Assembly (NCBI GenBank): GCA_040386295.1
Contig: JAZKFR010000074.1
Location: forward strand, 1 to 18,876
Reading direction: 5' to 3'
DNA length: 18,876 nt
Origin: JAZKFR01 sp040386295
Lineage (GTDB): Bacteria > Pseudomonadota > Gammaproteobacteria > Burkholderiales > Rhodocyclaceae
In this document: positions 1 to 7,428 of the stretch, piece after piece
How the letters are laid out: every line of letters begins with the position of its first letter
Numbering within the stretch: position 1 is the stretch's first letter
Notes under the pieces: generated by a model
What the model saw: only the letters and a program-made list of their open reading frames with translations
What the model was told of the DNA's origin: nothing
Database searches by the model: none
Translations under genes and position numbers: made by a program

Positions 1-753
1 TCCCTCTGGTGGGCTCGAGCATAAGCTACTTAAATCTAAGGAACTTAGATTGCTCCATAGACTCAATAATGTGATGATTTGCTGGTCTGTTCGCTCCAGT
101 ATTTCAGGTCTTAATGACAAGTGCTGTCGTGCGTCCCTGGTGTATTGAGTGAGGCGTTTATTAACCCTCATCAATGCGCCACTGGCTTCTTGGGCGATCA
201 ATCTTTGTAGCTCTTCAGGTAATTCAGAGAACGGTGATTTATCATCAGTCGGCGGTTCAAGGTATTGATTTTTTTGGGTATGTTCAAACCATAAATCGCC
301 TGTATCTTTTGCGGCGTCTTGCAACTGATGAGTTGCATACAACAGATCACTGATTTCTTTCGGGGATTGCTGGCTCGGGTTTTCGACAGCAGCGCAAATA
401 GCCGCACGAATTTTGTGTTGAATGCTCCTTCGACTTCTGGTGTCTGGCAATTCCAGCTTTTGTCCGTCCCCTTTCTTTTGCGCGACCATCCTTCCGTCTT
501 CGTCGAAATAAGATGCCGCTAGCAATACTTGAGCTTCTGCAATGCTGAGTTTTTTATGACCAAGCTCGTTGCGAATATTTCCGCAATCTTCGCGCATCTT
601 ATCGATGCAGTGGAAAGGGTCGAGTTGTGTTGCGATGAGCGTCTGTAAGACTGGTGGAACGCTAAATGTAGGATCTTCCTCTGTGTTATGTCGCTGAAGA
701 GTTTCCGTAAGATTGGGTGTTTGATGATTGATTTCGCTACTGCATAAGTCCAT
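1..753 (-). CDS. Partial F-box-like / leucine-rich-repeat protein, effector-like (runs off left edge)
   Basis: The frame is open for 251 codons from the ATG at 753 to base 1 with no stop, so the C-terminus lies outside the window. A GGAG at 763-766 sits 9 bases before the ATG and supports this start; a GTG at 768 is in frame but fits it worse. Residues 174-211 resemble an F-box: ELPEELQRLI, then an ALMRVNKRL segment. This is followed by LSLRPEIL (212-219) and by NLSSLDLSSL (235-244), which reads as the start of a leucine-rich repeat. The first 45 residues are rich in Ser, Thr, Asn, Gln and Pro, as type III secretion signals often are. F-box plus LRR is the layout of Ralstonia GALA effectors, which recruit plant SCF ubiquitin ligase. 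The middle of the F-box looks shorter than usual and no secretion genes are visible, so the function is inference. Base composition is lower than in dnaE (661-720 is 43% G+C by my count). Confidence 0.6.
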   Translation of the reverse strand, partial: MDLCSSEINHQTPNLTETLQRHNTEEDPTFSVPPVLQTLIATQLDPFHCIDKMREDCGNIRNELGHKKLSIAEAQVLLAASYFDEDGRMVAQKKGDGQKLELPDTRSRRSIQHKIRAAICAAVENPSQQSPKEISDLLYATHQLQDAAKDTGDLWFEHTQKNQYLEPPTDDKSPFSELPEELQRLIAQEASGALMRVNKRLTQYTRDARQHLSLRPEILERTDQQIITLLSLWSNLSSLDLSSLCSSPPEG

Positions 754-832
754 TGCGTTTGACTCCACATATTGATTAAAAATAGTTCTGCTGGAAATTA
801 ACGGTCGCTTGTTATGAGTGGTCAGTGTTTTG

Positions 833-862
833 AAAAAGTTCAAATCATCGCAAAAAAGTTCA
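833..862. repeat. Exact 10-base direct repeat, 20-base period, upstream of the F-box-like gene
   Basis: AAAAAGTTCA occurs at 833-842 and again at 853-862, with starts exactly 20 bases apart, about two helical turns. It lies 80-109 bases upstream of the ATG at 753, where a promoter or tandem regulator site could be. It does not match the Ralstonia hrpII box (TTCG-N16-TTCG) or the Xanthomonas PIP box. A regulatory role is inference from position and spacing only. Confidence 0.35.
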
Positions 863-1104
863 GTGCGCATGTTTCGCGGTGATTGACGGATGCGGAAAAG
901 CGGGCGCTACCCTTTTTGGCTTTGGTTGGTGCAAGGCTGTAAACCAGCGTTCAAAGATGAATCGCCCCAGAAGCAGTTATCCCATTCATCGCGGCCAAAC
1001 TGTGGCTCTCGCGAAAACTTGCCAAATTGTTTTGGACGTAGCTCACCGTGTTGAACTGAGTGCATTTCGGCACTTACCCCGCGATACAGATAGCCAGTCA
1101 GCAT
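862..1104 (-). pseudogene. Remnant of a YRGVS-type protein, possibly ADP-ribosyltransferase-like
   Basis: The ATG at 1104 opens a 65-codon frame ending at 907. It starts MLTGYLYRGVSAEMH and continues with GELRPK, an EWDNCFWGDSSLNA stretch, and then loses protein-like character. From about 940 a different frame on the same strand carries a HQ doublet and an FPHPSI segment before stopping at 860-862, which suggests a frameshift. From memory, uncharacterised proteobacterial proteins share the order YRGVS, G-L-PK, W-G-S-NA, HQ, then TSGISTTP. The YRG plus a later STS-like motif would suit an Arg-Ser-Glu ADP-ribosyltransferase, but that is inference. It begins only 19 bases after the dnaE stop, on the same strand, and precedes the F-box-like gene. 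The remaining 754-861 stretch holds only the direct repeat and no further gene I can see. Confidence 0.4.
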
Positions 1105-1123
1105 GAATTGGCGCCTACCCCGG

Positions 1124-4100
1124 TCATTGATACTCAAGCTGAACCTTGTCTGCACCCAACCAAGCTCTCAGACTATCCAGAAGCTCGTCTTCTGGTTGCA
1201 CGCGCAGCGTTTCGCCTAGGCGTAGCTGGCAACGCGCTTCGCTATTTTGGTAGTTCAGGGTGACGGGGCAGGTTCCCGCCATGAGCGGCGGCGTATAAGG
1301 CGCGAGCAGGCTGTGCAGTTGCTGCGCCAGCGCTTGCGGTGTCAGTCCTAGTTGCGTGCTGTCTAACGCCAGACGCAGTTGTTTGGCAAAGCGGCCACGT
1401 GCTTCGGCTAGTGACATCAGGCGCTCGGCGATCACGCGGACTTTGCCTTCGCCTGCAAAATCATCGCGCTGCACCTTGCCTTCGATGACTAAAACTTGGT
1501 CGTTCTTAATCTTTTTTCGCTCGGTCTCGAACAGTTCGTTAAAAACAGAGACCTCAAGCATGCTGGTGCCGTCGTCGATTTGTACGAAGGCCATTTTTCC
1601 GCGCGTCGTGATTTTGGTGCGTACAGCGACGACCAAACCGGCTAGGAATTGCGGTTCTTTTTGCGCCTCGAGTGCGGCCAGCGGTTTGCGCGCAAAGCGT
1701 GCGGCTTCCGCTTTGACGGCATAAAAAGGATGACCGGAGAAGAAGAAGCCGAGTGCCAATTTTTCTTCGCTCAGCTTCTGCGTTTCTGACCAGTGCGGCA
1801 CTTCAGAATCTTGTGGTGCAAGGCTTTGGCTGGCAATGCTGTCGTCGTTAAAAACATCGAATAAGCTGGCCTGCATGGCGTTGCGTTCGCTCTGCTCGGC
1901 GGCTTCCATGGCGGTACGCAAAGAATTTAACAGACGGGCGCGATGCGTCTCGAGGCTGTCGAAAGCGCCCGCACGAATCAAAGCTTCTATGCTGCGCCGA
2001 TTGACCGCACGCTTATCGATACGCCGGCAGAAGTCGAATAAATCTTTGAATGCGCCGCCCGTAGTGCGCACTTGCACGATGTTATCAATCGCTTGTTCGC
2101 CGGTTCCTTTGACTGCGCCGAGACCATAGCGAATAGTGTTGCGATCCACCGGCGTAAAACGGTAGTACGAGGCGTTGATATCTGGCCCTTGCACGGTCAG
2201 TCGATTGGCTATTGCGTCGTCGTAGAAGATTTTGACGGAATCGGTGTTGTCCATGTCGGACGAGAGCGTCGCCGCCATAAAGGCCGCTGCATGATGCGCT
2301 TTGAGCCAGGCGGTTTGATAGGTGAGCACGGCGTAAGCGGCGGTATGCGATTTGTTAAAACCGTATTCGGCAAACTTTTCCATGAGGTCAAACAATTGCA
2401 TCGCCAAGCGCGGGTCATAGCCTTTTTGCTCCGCACCTGCGCGCATCAAATCGCGATGCAGCGCCATTTCTTCGGCTTTTTTCTTGCCCATGGCACGGCG
2501 TAGTAGATCGGCACCGCCGAGCGTGTAGCCGCCGATGATTTGCGCGATCTGCATCACCTGTTCTTGGTAAACGATGACGCCGTAGGTGGGCTCAAGACAG
2601 GCTTTTAGGTCGTCATGAAAGTAGTCGATACGCTGCTGACCTTTTTTGCGCAGAATGAAGTCGTCGACCATGCCAGAGCCCAGCGGGCCAGGTCGATACA
2701 GCGCCAGCACGGCGATGATGTCTTCAAAGCGATCCGGCGCCAGTTTTTTCAGCAGCTTCTTCATGCCCTCCGATTCGACCTGGAAAATCGCCGTCGTATT
2801 GGCGTCTTTCAGCACTTGATACGCAGCCGGATCGTCGAAAGACAGGGCCTCAAGATGCGGTCGTTCACCGGAGAGCGCGGCCACGTAATCGACGGCTAAT
2901 TGAATGATGGTGAGGTTGCGCAAACCCAGGAAGTCGAATTTGACCAAGCCGATTTTTTCGACGTCGTCCTTGTCGTATTGCGACACTAGGGCGCCGCCGT
3001 CGGCCGCGTAGAGCGGGCAGAAGTCGGTCAGTTTGCCTGGCGCGATGAGCACTCCGCCAGCGTGCATGCCGACGTTGCGCGTTAAATCTTCTAGGCGAAC
3101 CGCCAAGTCGAACAGCTCGCGCACCTCTTCCTCGTCTTGCATTTTCTGCTTGAGCTGCGGTTCGACCTCAATGGCTTTAAGCAAGGGAAGCGGCTTGTTG
3201 GCTTCTAGTGGGATCAGTTTGGAGAGTTGGTCGCACAGGCTGTAAGGCAGGTCGAGCACACGTCCGACATCGCGGATCACCGCTTTTGACGACATCGTGC
3301 CGAAGGTCACAATCTGCGCAACGGCGGCAGCGCCGTATTTCTGCCGCACGTACTCAATCACGCGCCAACGGTTGTCTTGGCAGAAATCGATATCGAAGTC
3401 GNNNNNNNNNNATACCCGCTCAGGGTTCAAGAAACGCTCGAACAGTAGGGCGTAACGCAGTGGGTCAAGATCGGTGATGCCCAATGCGTAGGCGATAACC
3501 GAGCCGGCACCAGAGCCGCGACCCGGACCGACTGGAACGCCGTTGTGTTTGGCCCAGTTGATGAAGTCAGCAACGATCAAAAAATAACCGGGGAAGCCCA
3601 TCTGCACGATGGTGTCCGCCTCAAGATGCAAACGAGCCAGGTAGGTAGGGCGCTCTGCGTCTCGTTCTTGCGCTGCGGGAAACAGCGTGCATAAGCGCTG
3701 CTCCAGACCTTCAAGTGCTTGCAAGCGCAAGAAATCGTCTAGCGTGACGCCGGGTGGCGTTGGAAAATCAGGCAAATAACTTTTACCCAGTATCAGTTCC
3801 AAATTACAGCGCTTGGCAATCTCGACCGAATTCGCCAGCGCGTCGGGCAAATCGGCAAATAAGGCGCTCATTTCTGCCGCCGATTTGAAGTACTGCTCTT
3901 CGCTATAAAGCTTGGGCCGTCGCGCATCACCGAGTACATAGCCCTCAGCGATACAGACCCGCGCCTCGTGCGCTTTGAAGTCTTCTCGTTGCAAGAACTG
4001 AATCGGGTGCGTGGCGACCAGTGGGAGCGCCAAGCTGTCGGCAAGATCCACCGTCGCGGTGAGCAGGGCTTCTTGTTGTGCTTGCCCGTAACGCTGTACT

Positions 4101-4633
4101 TCGAGGTAAAAAGCACCTGGGAATAAATCAGCCCAAGCTTGTGCACGCGCGCTGGCTTGCGTTTGATTGTCTTGCAACAAGGCTATGCCCACGTCGCCAA
4201 GCGCACCGCCGGAGAGGGCGATTAAGCCGTCGACGCCAACCTCAGTCAGCATTTGCCGTGTCAGCTCGGCGCGGCCTCGGGTACGCGGGGCGAGGTAAGC
4301 ACGCGAGAGCAGCGCGCAGAGTTGCAAATAGCCGTGGTGCGAACGGCACAGCAATAACAGGCGGCTGGCTTGTCCTGGCTCGCCAAGCCCGGCGTTGATG
4401 TCGTCGCTTTCGTGCGCAACGAGTACTTCGCAACCGAGAACAGGTTTGACTCCGCTGCTACGCGCTGCGCTATAAAACTTGACCAAGCCAAACAGATTCG
4501 ACAGGTCGGTTAAGGCCAGTGCAGGCATCGCGTCGCTCGCCGCACGTGCGAGGGCATCATCGATGCGGACAATCCCGTCTGTGATCGAGTATTCGCTGTG
4601 CAAGCGTAGATGGATAAAACGAGGGTCAGACAT
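1124..4633 (-). CDS. dnaE: DNA polymerase III subunit alpha (replicative polymerase)
   Basis: This is the catalytic subunit of the chromosomal replicase, extending DNA with the beta clamp and the epsilon/theta proofreading core. The 1169 residues match the family length. The order is: N-terminal PHP domain (from RFIHLRLHSEYSITDG); catalytic domain with PVGPGRGSGAGS; the DFDIDF motif carrying the metal-binding aspartates at about 412 and 414; the third-aspartate region KFDFLGLRNLTI; and a C-terminal OB fold around 990-1060. A clamp-binding motif QASLF is at residues 921-925, the position of the E. coli motif. The start MSDPRFIHLR aligns with E. coli MSEPRFVHLR. An AGG about 13 bases before the ATG is a poor ribosome site. 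Ten Ns replace the codons just before DFDIDF. No rho-independent terminator is visible after the stop. Confidence 0.98.
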   Translation of the reverse strand: MSDPRFIHLRLHSEYSITDGIVRIDDALARAASDAMPALALTDLSNLFGLVKFYSAARSSGVKPVLGCEVLVAHESDDINAGLGEPGQASRLLLLCRSHHGYLQLCALLSRAYLAPRTRGRAELTRQMLTEVGVDGLIALSGGALGDVGIALLQDNQTQASARAQAWADLFPGAFYLEVQRYGQAQQEALLTATVDLADSLALPLVATHPIQFLQREDFKAHEARVCIAEGYVLGDARRPKLYSEEQYFKSAAEMSALFADLPDALANSVEIAKRCNLELILGKSYLPDFPTPPGVTLDDFLRLQALEGLEQRLCTLFPAAQERDAERPTYLARLHLEADTIVQMGFPGYFLIVADFINWAKHNGVPVGPGRGSGAGSVIAYALGITDLDPLRYALLFERFLNPERVXXXXDFDIDFCQDNRWRVIEYVRQKYGAAAVAQIVTFGTMSSKAVIRDVGRVLDLPYSLCDQLSKLIPLEANKPLPLLKAIEVEPQLKQKMQDEEEVRELFDLAVRLEDLTRNVGMHAGGVLIAPGKLTDFCPLYAADGGALVSQYDKDDVEKIGLVKFDFLGLRNLTIIQLAVDYVAALSGERPHLEALSFDDPAAYQVLKDANTTAIFQVESEGMKKLLKKLAPDRFEDIIAVLALYRPGPLGSGMVDDFILRKKGQQRIDYFHDDLKACLEPTYGVIVYQEQVMQIAQIIGGYTLGGADLLRRAMGKKKAEEMALHRDLMRAGAEQKGYDPRLAMQLFDLMEKFAEYGFNKSHTAAYAVLTYQTAWLKAHHAAAFMAATLSSDMDNTDSVKIFYDDAIANRLTVQGPDINASYYRFTPVDRNTIRYGLGAVKGTGEQAIDNIVQVRTTGGAFKDLFDFCRRIDKRAVNRRSIEALIRAGAFDSLETHRARLLNSLRTAMEAAEQSERNAMQASLFDVFNDDSIASQSLAPQDSEVPHWSETQKLSEEKLALGFFFSGHPFYAVKAEAARFARKPLAALEAQKEPQFLAGLVVAVRTKITTRGKMAFVQIDDGTSMLEVSVFNELFETERKKIKNDQVLVIEGKVQRDDFAGEGKVRVIAERLMSLAEARGRFAKQLRLALDSTQLGLTPQALAQQLHSLLAPYTPPLMAGTCPVTLNYQNSEARCQLRLGETLRVQPEDELLDSLRAWLGADKVQLEYQ
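3402..3411. other. Ten-base run of N (assembly gap) inside dnaE
   Basis: Ten undetermined bases fall between the ERV and DFDIDF motifs. The flanking bases leave four unknown codons (residues 408-411). Relatives have three residues here, Ser-Met-Pro, so about seven unknown bases would be expected rather than ten. The gap length is probably a placeholder, and both lengths keep the reading frame. Confidence 0.95.
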
Positions 4634-4853
4634 CGCTTGTATTTACCTGCTTAATTCAGAGGGTTTTGAGGATTCTGAGGGTTCTATTGGGCGAGTTGCG
4701 CGGGATAAAACACTGCGTCAGGGCCAGGTTGAATGTTTGGGAAGTAGCGGCACGCGGTGTATTGGGGTGTGCCGTGCGGCGACGATCGTGATGACTCGCT
4801 CAATAGCTTAGAAATTGCCGCGCAGCCAATGAGCGTACAAAATATCGCGTCAG

Positions 4854-4883
4854 ACGCCGCGCATTAAAGCGTTAGCGCGGCGT
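4854..4883 (-). terminator. Perfect 9-bp stem-loop downstream of the TolC-family gene
   Basis: ACGCCGCGC (4854-4862) and GCGCGGCGT (4875-4883) pair perfectly around a 12-base loop. It lies about 39 bases beyond the stop codon of the outer-membrane channel gene, in the right place to end that transcript. No run of U follows on the minus strand, so it may be a stabilising or Rho-associated hairpin rather than an intrinsic terminator. The rest of 4634-4921, between the two genes, shows nothing else I can support. Confidence 0.4.
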
Positions 4884-4921
4884 GCCAATGTGTTGGTGTG
4901 CCTGTGTGCCGCGCGAACCGC

Positions 4922-6238
4922 TTATTGCGTTTCAAACAAACGATTGAGCTGCTGCACTTCTTCTTCGCCCAGCGTGCCTACCGCAGCTTTTAGCTTGAGC
5001 TGGGCGAGCAGGGTTTCAAAGCGTGCTTTAGACAGATCACGCTGCGTTGAGTACACCTGTTGCTCCGCATTGAGCACGTCGATATTGATTCGCACGCCCA
5101 CGTCGTAACCCAGTTTGTTTGAGCTAAGCGCGCTGCTACTCGATTCCAACGCAACCTCAAGCGCGCGAACTTGCGCTAGTCCATTGACCACGCCCGAATA
5201 AAATTGACGTGCGTTAAGCGCCGCAACGCGTTTGGCGTTCTCCAAAGCCGACTGCGCATTGTTGCTATTAGCCAGCGCCTCGCGCACTTTTGAGTTGACC
5301 AGGCCGCCTTGGTACAAAGGAATCGTCAGTTGCAAACCAATGTTGCGACTGATGATGTCCGAGCGTGCAGTGCCAAATTGCGAAGCGCCCGAGATGTTCT
5401 CACCCACGTTGGCAACGGCATCAAGCGTGGGGTAGTGCGCGGCGCGGTTACGCTCTATTTCTTGACGCGCGATCTCGCTAAGCGCCAACTGGGCTTGCAC
5501 AGCGAAATTACGCTCTTCCGCCGCACTAACCCAGTAGGCTATTTGTTCGGGCTGAGGTGGGAGCAAACGTGCGTCACGTTTAAGTGGGTTGAGCGCACCT
5601 GGCTCTTTGCCAACGATCACGCGCAAGGCTGCCCGTTTGACATCAAGTTCGCTCGTCGCAGCAATCTCTTGTGCAACGGCCAAGTCGTAGCGCGCCTGCG
5701 CTTCGTGCGCATCGGTAATGGTTGCCGAGCCGACTTCAAAATTCTTTTTGGCTTGCTCAAGTTGCTGCGCAATCGCCACCTTGCTCGCCTGCAGCGTACT
5801 CAGATTCTCCAAGGCGTTGAGCACGTCAAAATAAGCCTGCGCCACACGCAAAATCAAATCTTGTCGCGCCTGCGCAAAGTTGGCTTCGGCTTGCACAAGC
5901 TGCTGCTGCGCCTGCCCGTATTGCACAAAATTTTGCCAACGAAACAAGGGCTGCGTTAGGTTGACGTTGTAGCTGTTGCTGTTGAAGCGCCGTTCGCTAC
6001 CGGTAAATTCGTTATCGTTGGAAGTCGTGTTGACGCTCGCACTCACCGTCGGCAAAAGCCCGGCCAAACTTTGCGGCAATTTTTCGCGCTCTGCTTCAAG
6101 CGTGGCGCGCGCAGCAGAAAATTGCGCGTCGTTGCTCAAAGCGTCCTGGTAAAACTGCTGCAAGTCGGCAGCAGGGGTAGTACTCGCCCAGAATAAACAG
6201 GACAACACCAAGCACATTTTTTTCATCATTCGATCCAT
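4922..6238 (-). CDS. tolC: TolC-family outer membrane channel protein (type I secretion / efflux)
   Basis: TolC proteins form trimeric outer-membrane beta barrels with a long periplasmic alpha-helical tunnel. They complete tripartite drug-efflux pumps and type I secretion systems. The 438 residues fit the family. An N-terminal signal peptide (basic MDRMMKK, hydrophobic core, cleavage probably after TPA near residue 23) is followed by two duplicated halves. The first includes YNVNLTQPLF and a long coiled helical stretch (about 85-185). The second repeats it with IGLQLTIPLYQGG and ends QVYSTQRDLSKARFETLLAQLKL, typical of the second half. Starts at 6238, 6229 and 6226 are all possible; the first is used here, and the latter two give a cleaner MMKK/MKK signal peptide. 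No membrane-fusion protein or pump gene lies next to it, so the partner is not shown. Confidence 0.93.
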   Translation of the reverse strand: MDRMMKKMCLVLSCLFWASTTPAADLQQFYQDALSNDAQFSAARATLEAEREKLPQSLAGLLPTVSASVNTTSNDNEFTGSERRFNSNSYNVNLTQPLFRWQNFVQYGQAQQQLVQAEANFAQARQDLILRVAQAYFDVLNALENLSTLQASKVAIAQQLEQAKKNFEVGSATITDAHEAQARYDLAVAQEIAATSELDVKRAALRVIVGKEPGALNPLKRDARLLPPQPEQIAYWVSAAEERNFAVQAQLALSEIARQEIERNRAAHYPTLDAVANVGENISGASQFGTARSDIISRNIGLQLTIPLYQGGLVNSKVREALANSNNAQSALENAKRVAALNARQFYSGVVNGLAQVRALEVALESSSSALSSNKLGYDVGVRINIDVLNAEQQVYSTQRDLSKARFETLLAQLKLKAAVGTLGEEEVQQLNRLFETQ

Positions 6239-6531
6239 TCCAATTCAATCAACTCTAGTGTGAGTCCGAACCCGCCAGCCTGGGGGTTGCTTTGAGCGGC
6301 AAGCAATGTAGTTTGTGCTGCACAGCGCAAGAAAATGAGCGACACGAATAAAGCACAAGCAAAGCACAAGCCGAGAAGCGTGCCGGTGTAAAAGATGCTT
6401 CCCAATAGCCGCTGCCAAGGGTCGGCTATTTTAGCTTGAAGCGACTGTTTTGGCGCCCTTTTAAATGCGATTAATTTCCCTACCGGCTGTGCTTGGGCAG
6501 AACGTATAAGCAGGTTCAATTCTGCCGCCAA
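6226..6531 (-). CDS. Possible small single-pass membrane protein upstream of tolC (doubtful)
   Basis: A 101-codon frame opens with TTG directly after an in-frame TGA and overlaps the start of the TolC-family gene by 13 bases. Residues about 43-70 form a strong hydrophobic segment (SIFYTGTLLGLCFACALFV core) preceded by basic residues, which would make a single-pass membrane protein. The overlapping end could allow translational coupling to tolC. Against it: no ATG or GTG start, no ribosome binding site before the TTG, and I recognise no family. It may instead be a chance open frame in the tolC leader. Confidence 0.3.
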   Translation of the reverse strand: MAAELNLLIRSAQAQPVGKLIAFKRAPKQSLQAKIADPWQRLLGSIFYTGTLLGLCFACALFVSLIFLRCAAQTTLLAAQSNPQAGGFGLTLELIELEWIE

Positions 6532-6712
6532 TCAGACGATACGTCGGCAGTCAGCTGCGTCTTTAAGAGGCTCGTGTTTTACGCTCAGAAACAAGCCGGG
6601 AAAAATCCGTGCAACCCTCTGCTTGCCTAAAATCTCAGCCCACAAACCGCCTCACTTCTCTAGACAGTCTAAGAATCTCAACATGCCATTGCCCTGCGCG
6701 TATCGCGATTGA

Positions 6713-6741
6713 TTGACAGACCCGTGATTCGTCTCTACAAT
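6713..6741 (+). promoter_or_regulatory. Sigma-70 promoter of tRNA-Lys
   Basis: TTGACA (6713-6718, perfect -35) is separated by 17 bases from TACAAT (6736-6741, 5 of 6 at -10). Transcription would start near 6748, about ten bases before the mature tRNA 5' end at 6758. This is the strongest promoter match in the window. The stretch from 6532 to 6712 shows nothing else I can support. Confidence 0.85.
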
Positions 6742-6757
6742 TGTCGGCTGCCTTTTT

Positions 6758-6833
6758 GGGTCGGTAGCTCAGTCGGTAGAGCAGCGGACTTTTAATCCGT
6801 TGGTCGCGAGTTCGAATCTCGCCCGACCCACCA
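6758..6833 (+). tRNA. tRNA-Lys (anticodon UUU)
   Basis: The 76-base cloverleaf is complete. The acceptor stem GGGTCGG (6758-6764) pairs with CCGACCC (6823-6829), followed by discriminator A and encoded CCA. The D-arm carries AGCTCAGTCGGTAGAGC, the anticodon loop is CTTTTAA with TTT, and the T-arm GCGAG-TTCGAAT-CTCGC is intact. It reads AAA and AAG lysine codons. tRNA-Lys 3' ends are common integration targets, and accessory genes do follow, but I found no second copy of its 3' end. Confidence 0.97.
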
Positions 6834-6850
6834 AACACCCGTTGAAATTC

Positions 6851-6888
6851 AAGCAACCAAGCCAACCAGTCGGTTGGCTTGGTTGCTT
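6851..6888 (+). terminator. 17-bp perfect hairpin after tRNA-Lys, probable terminator
   Basis: AAGCAACCAAGCCAACC (6851-6867) pairs over all 17 bases with 6872-6888 around a four-base AGTC loop. It begins 17 bases after the tRNA CCA end, so it should stop tRNA transcription. The T-run after the stem is only three bases long (ending in GCTTTC), which is weak for an intrinsic terminator, but the stem is unusually long and perfect. Confidence 0.7.
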
Positions 6889-6965
6889 TCTGGGCAGCGT
6901 CTGATCTATTTCTGGTACCGCTCCCGACCGGAAGTTCCGGCACCAGTTGATTTCCTTACACTGAT

Positions 6966-6984
6966 GCCCCCGCTGTGGCGGGGC
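6966..6984. terminator. G+C-rich hairpin, weak terminator candidate
   Basis: GCCCCCGC (6966-6973) pairs with GCGGGGC (6978-6984) with one bulged C and a TGTG loop, followed by TTT on the plus strand. The shape is that of a small intrinsic terminator. There is no intact gene immediately before it on either strand, so it may be left over from a lost gene or act as a second stop after tRNA-Lys. Confidence 0.3.
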
Positions 6985-7140
6985 TTTGGGATTTACCTTC
7001 CCAGAGTGATAGCTTGCATCAAACACCATATCTGCCAGCCACCGCTTGAAGTTGTGCTTATTGCTGGACTGCTTGTTGATTTCCGCTGCGCTGCCACCAC
7101 GCCTCCAGTGTGAGGCGGTGTGATGATGGCATCAGTATCG

Positions 7141-7281
7141 TCAGTTGCGCGATCTAAGCAACTTTCTTTCGTCGGTGCTGAGCGCAGGCTGTAGCGGCAC
7201 GTACAGCCGAATGGAGAGAATACGGTTTTGCTGCCGAGTCTCACCGAAAACCCACTCCGCGTCGAATTCCACCAATTCCAC
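7141..7281 (-). pseudogene. Short coding remnant, 46 codons, in the tRNA-Lys to immA gap
   Basis: GTG at 7281 (or GTG at 7272, with GGTGGA just upstream) opens a frame ending at 7141. It contains VEFDAEWVFGETRQQN and RLYVPLQPALS, which read as real protein. Immediately upstream, in the same frame and broken only by TAG at 7282-7284, a further 46 codons run back to 7422 without a usable start (HLRQDGSIVVQCHAELEV). Downstream in the same frame, past two stops, another protein-like stretch (AAEINKQSSNKHNFKRWL, ending DASYHSGKVNP) runs toward the tRNA with no stop before the tRNA gene. The region 6890-7428 holds no intact gene I can support; I read it as decayed minus-strand coding sequence of unknown family. 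A genuine small gene is possible. Confidence 0.3.
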
Positions 7282-7428
7282 CTACAGACAATCCCCGGCC
7301 GCACATCGCAGCCCGGTCGGCCTTACCTCAAGTTCGGCATGGCATTGAACAACAATAGAGCCATCTTGACGGAGATGGCTCGCGTACCGCCTCCGAGAAG
7401 AGATTTGTTTAGCATGGCATAATCAGCT

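Noticed and set aside
519..770. 83-codon minus-strand frame starting MWSQTQ
   Set aside because: It overlaps the F-box-like frame in another phase; the frame from 753 is longer, has a better ribosome site and recognisable motifs.
2072..2503. 143-codon plus-strand frame inside dnaE
   Set aside because: Antisense shadow of conserved polymerase coding sequence; no motifs or ribosome site.
5309..5959. 216-codon plus-strand frame opposite tolC
   Set aside because: Long only because of the G+C-rich codon pattern of tolC on the other strand; composition is not protein-like.
6635..7029. Two minus-strand frames over the tRNA (one containing GEIRTRDQRIKSPLLYRLSYRP-like sequence)
   Set aside because: This is the well-known spurious translation of the antisense strand of tRNA-Lys, often misannotated as a protein.
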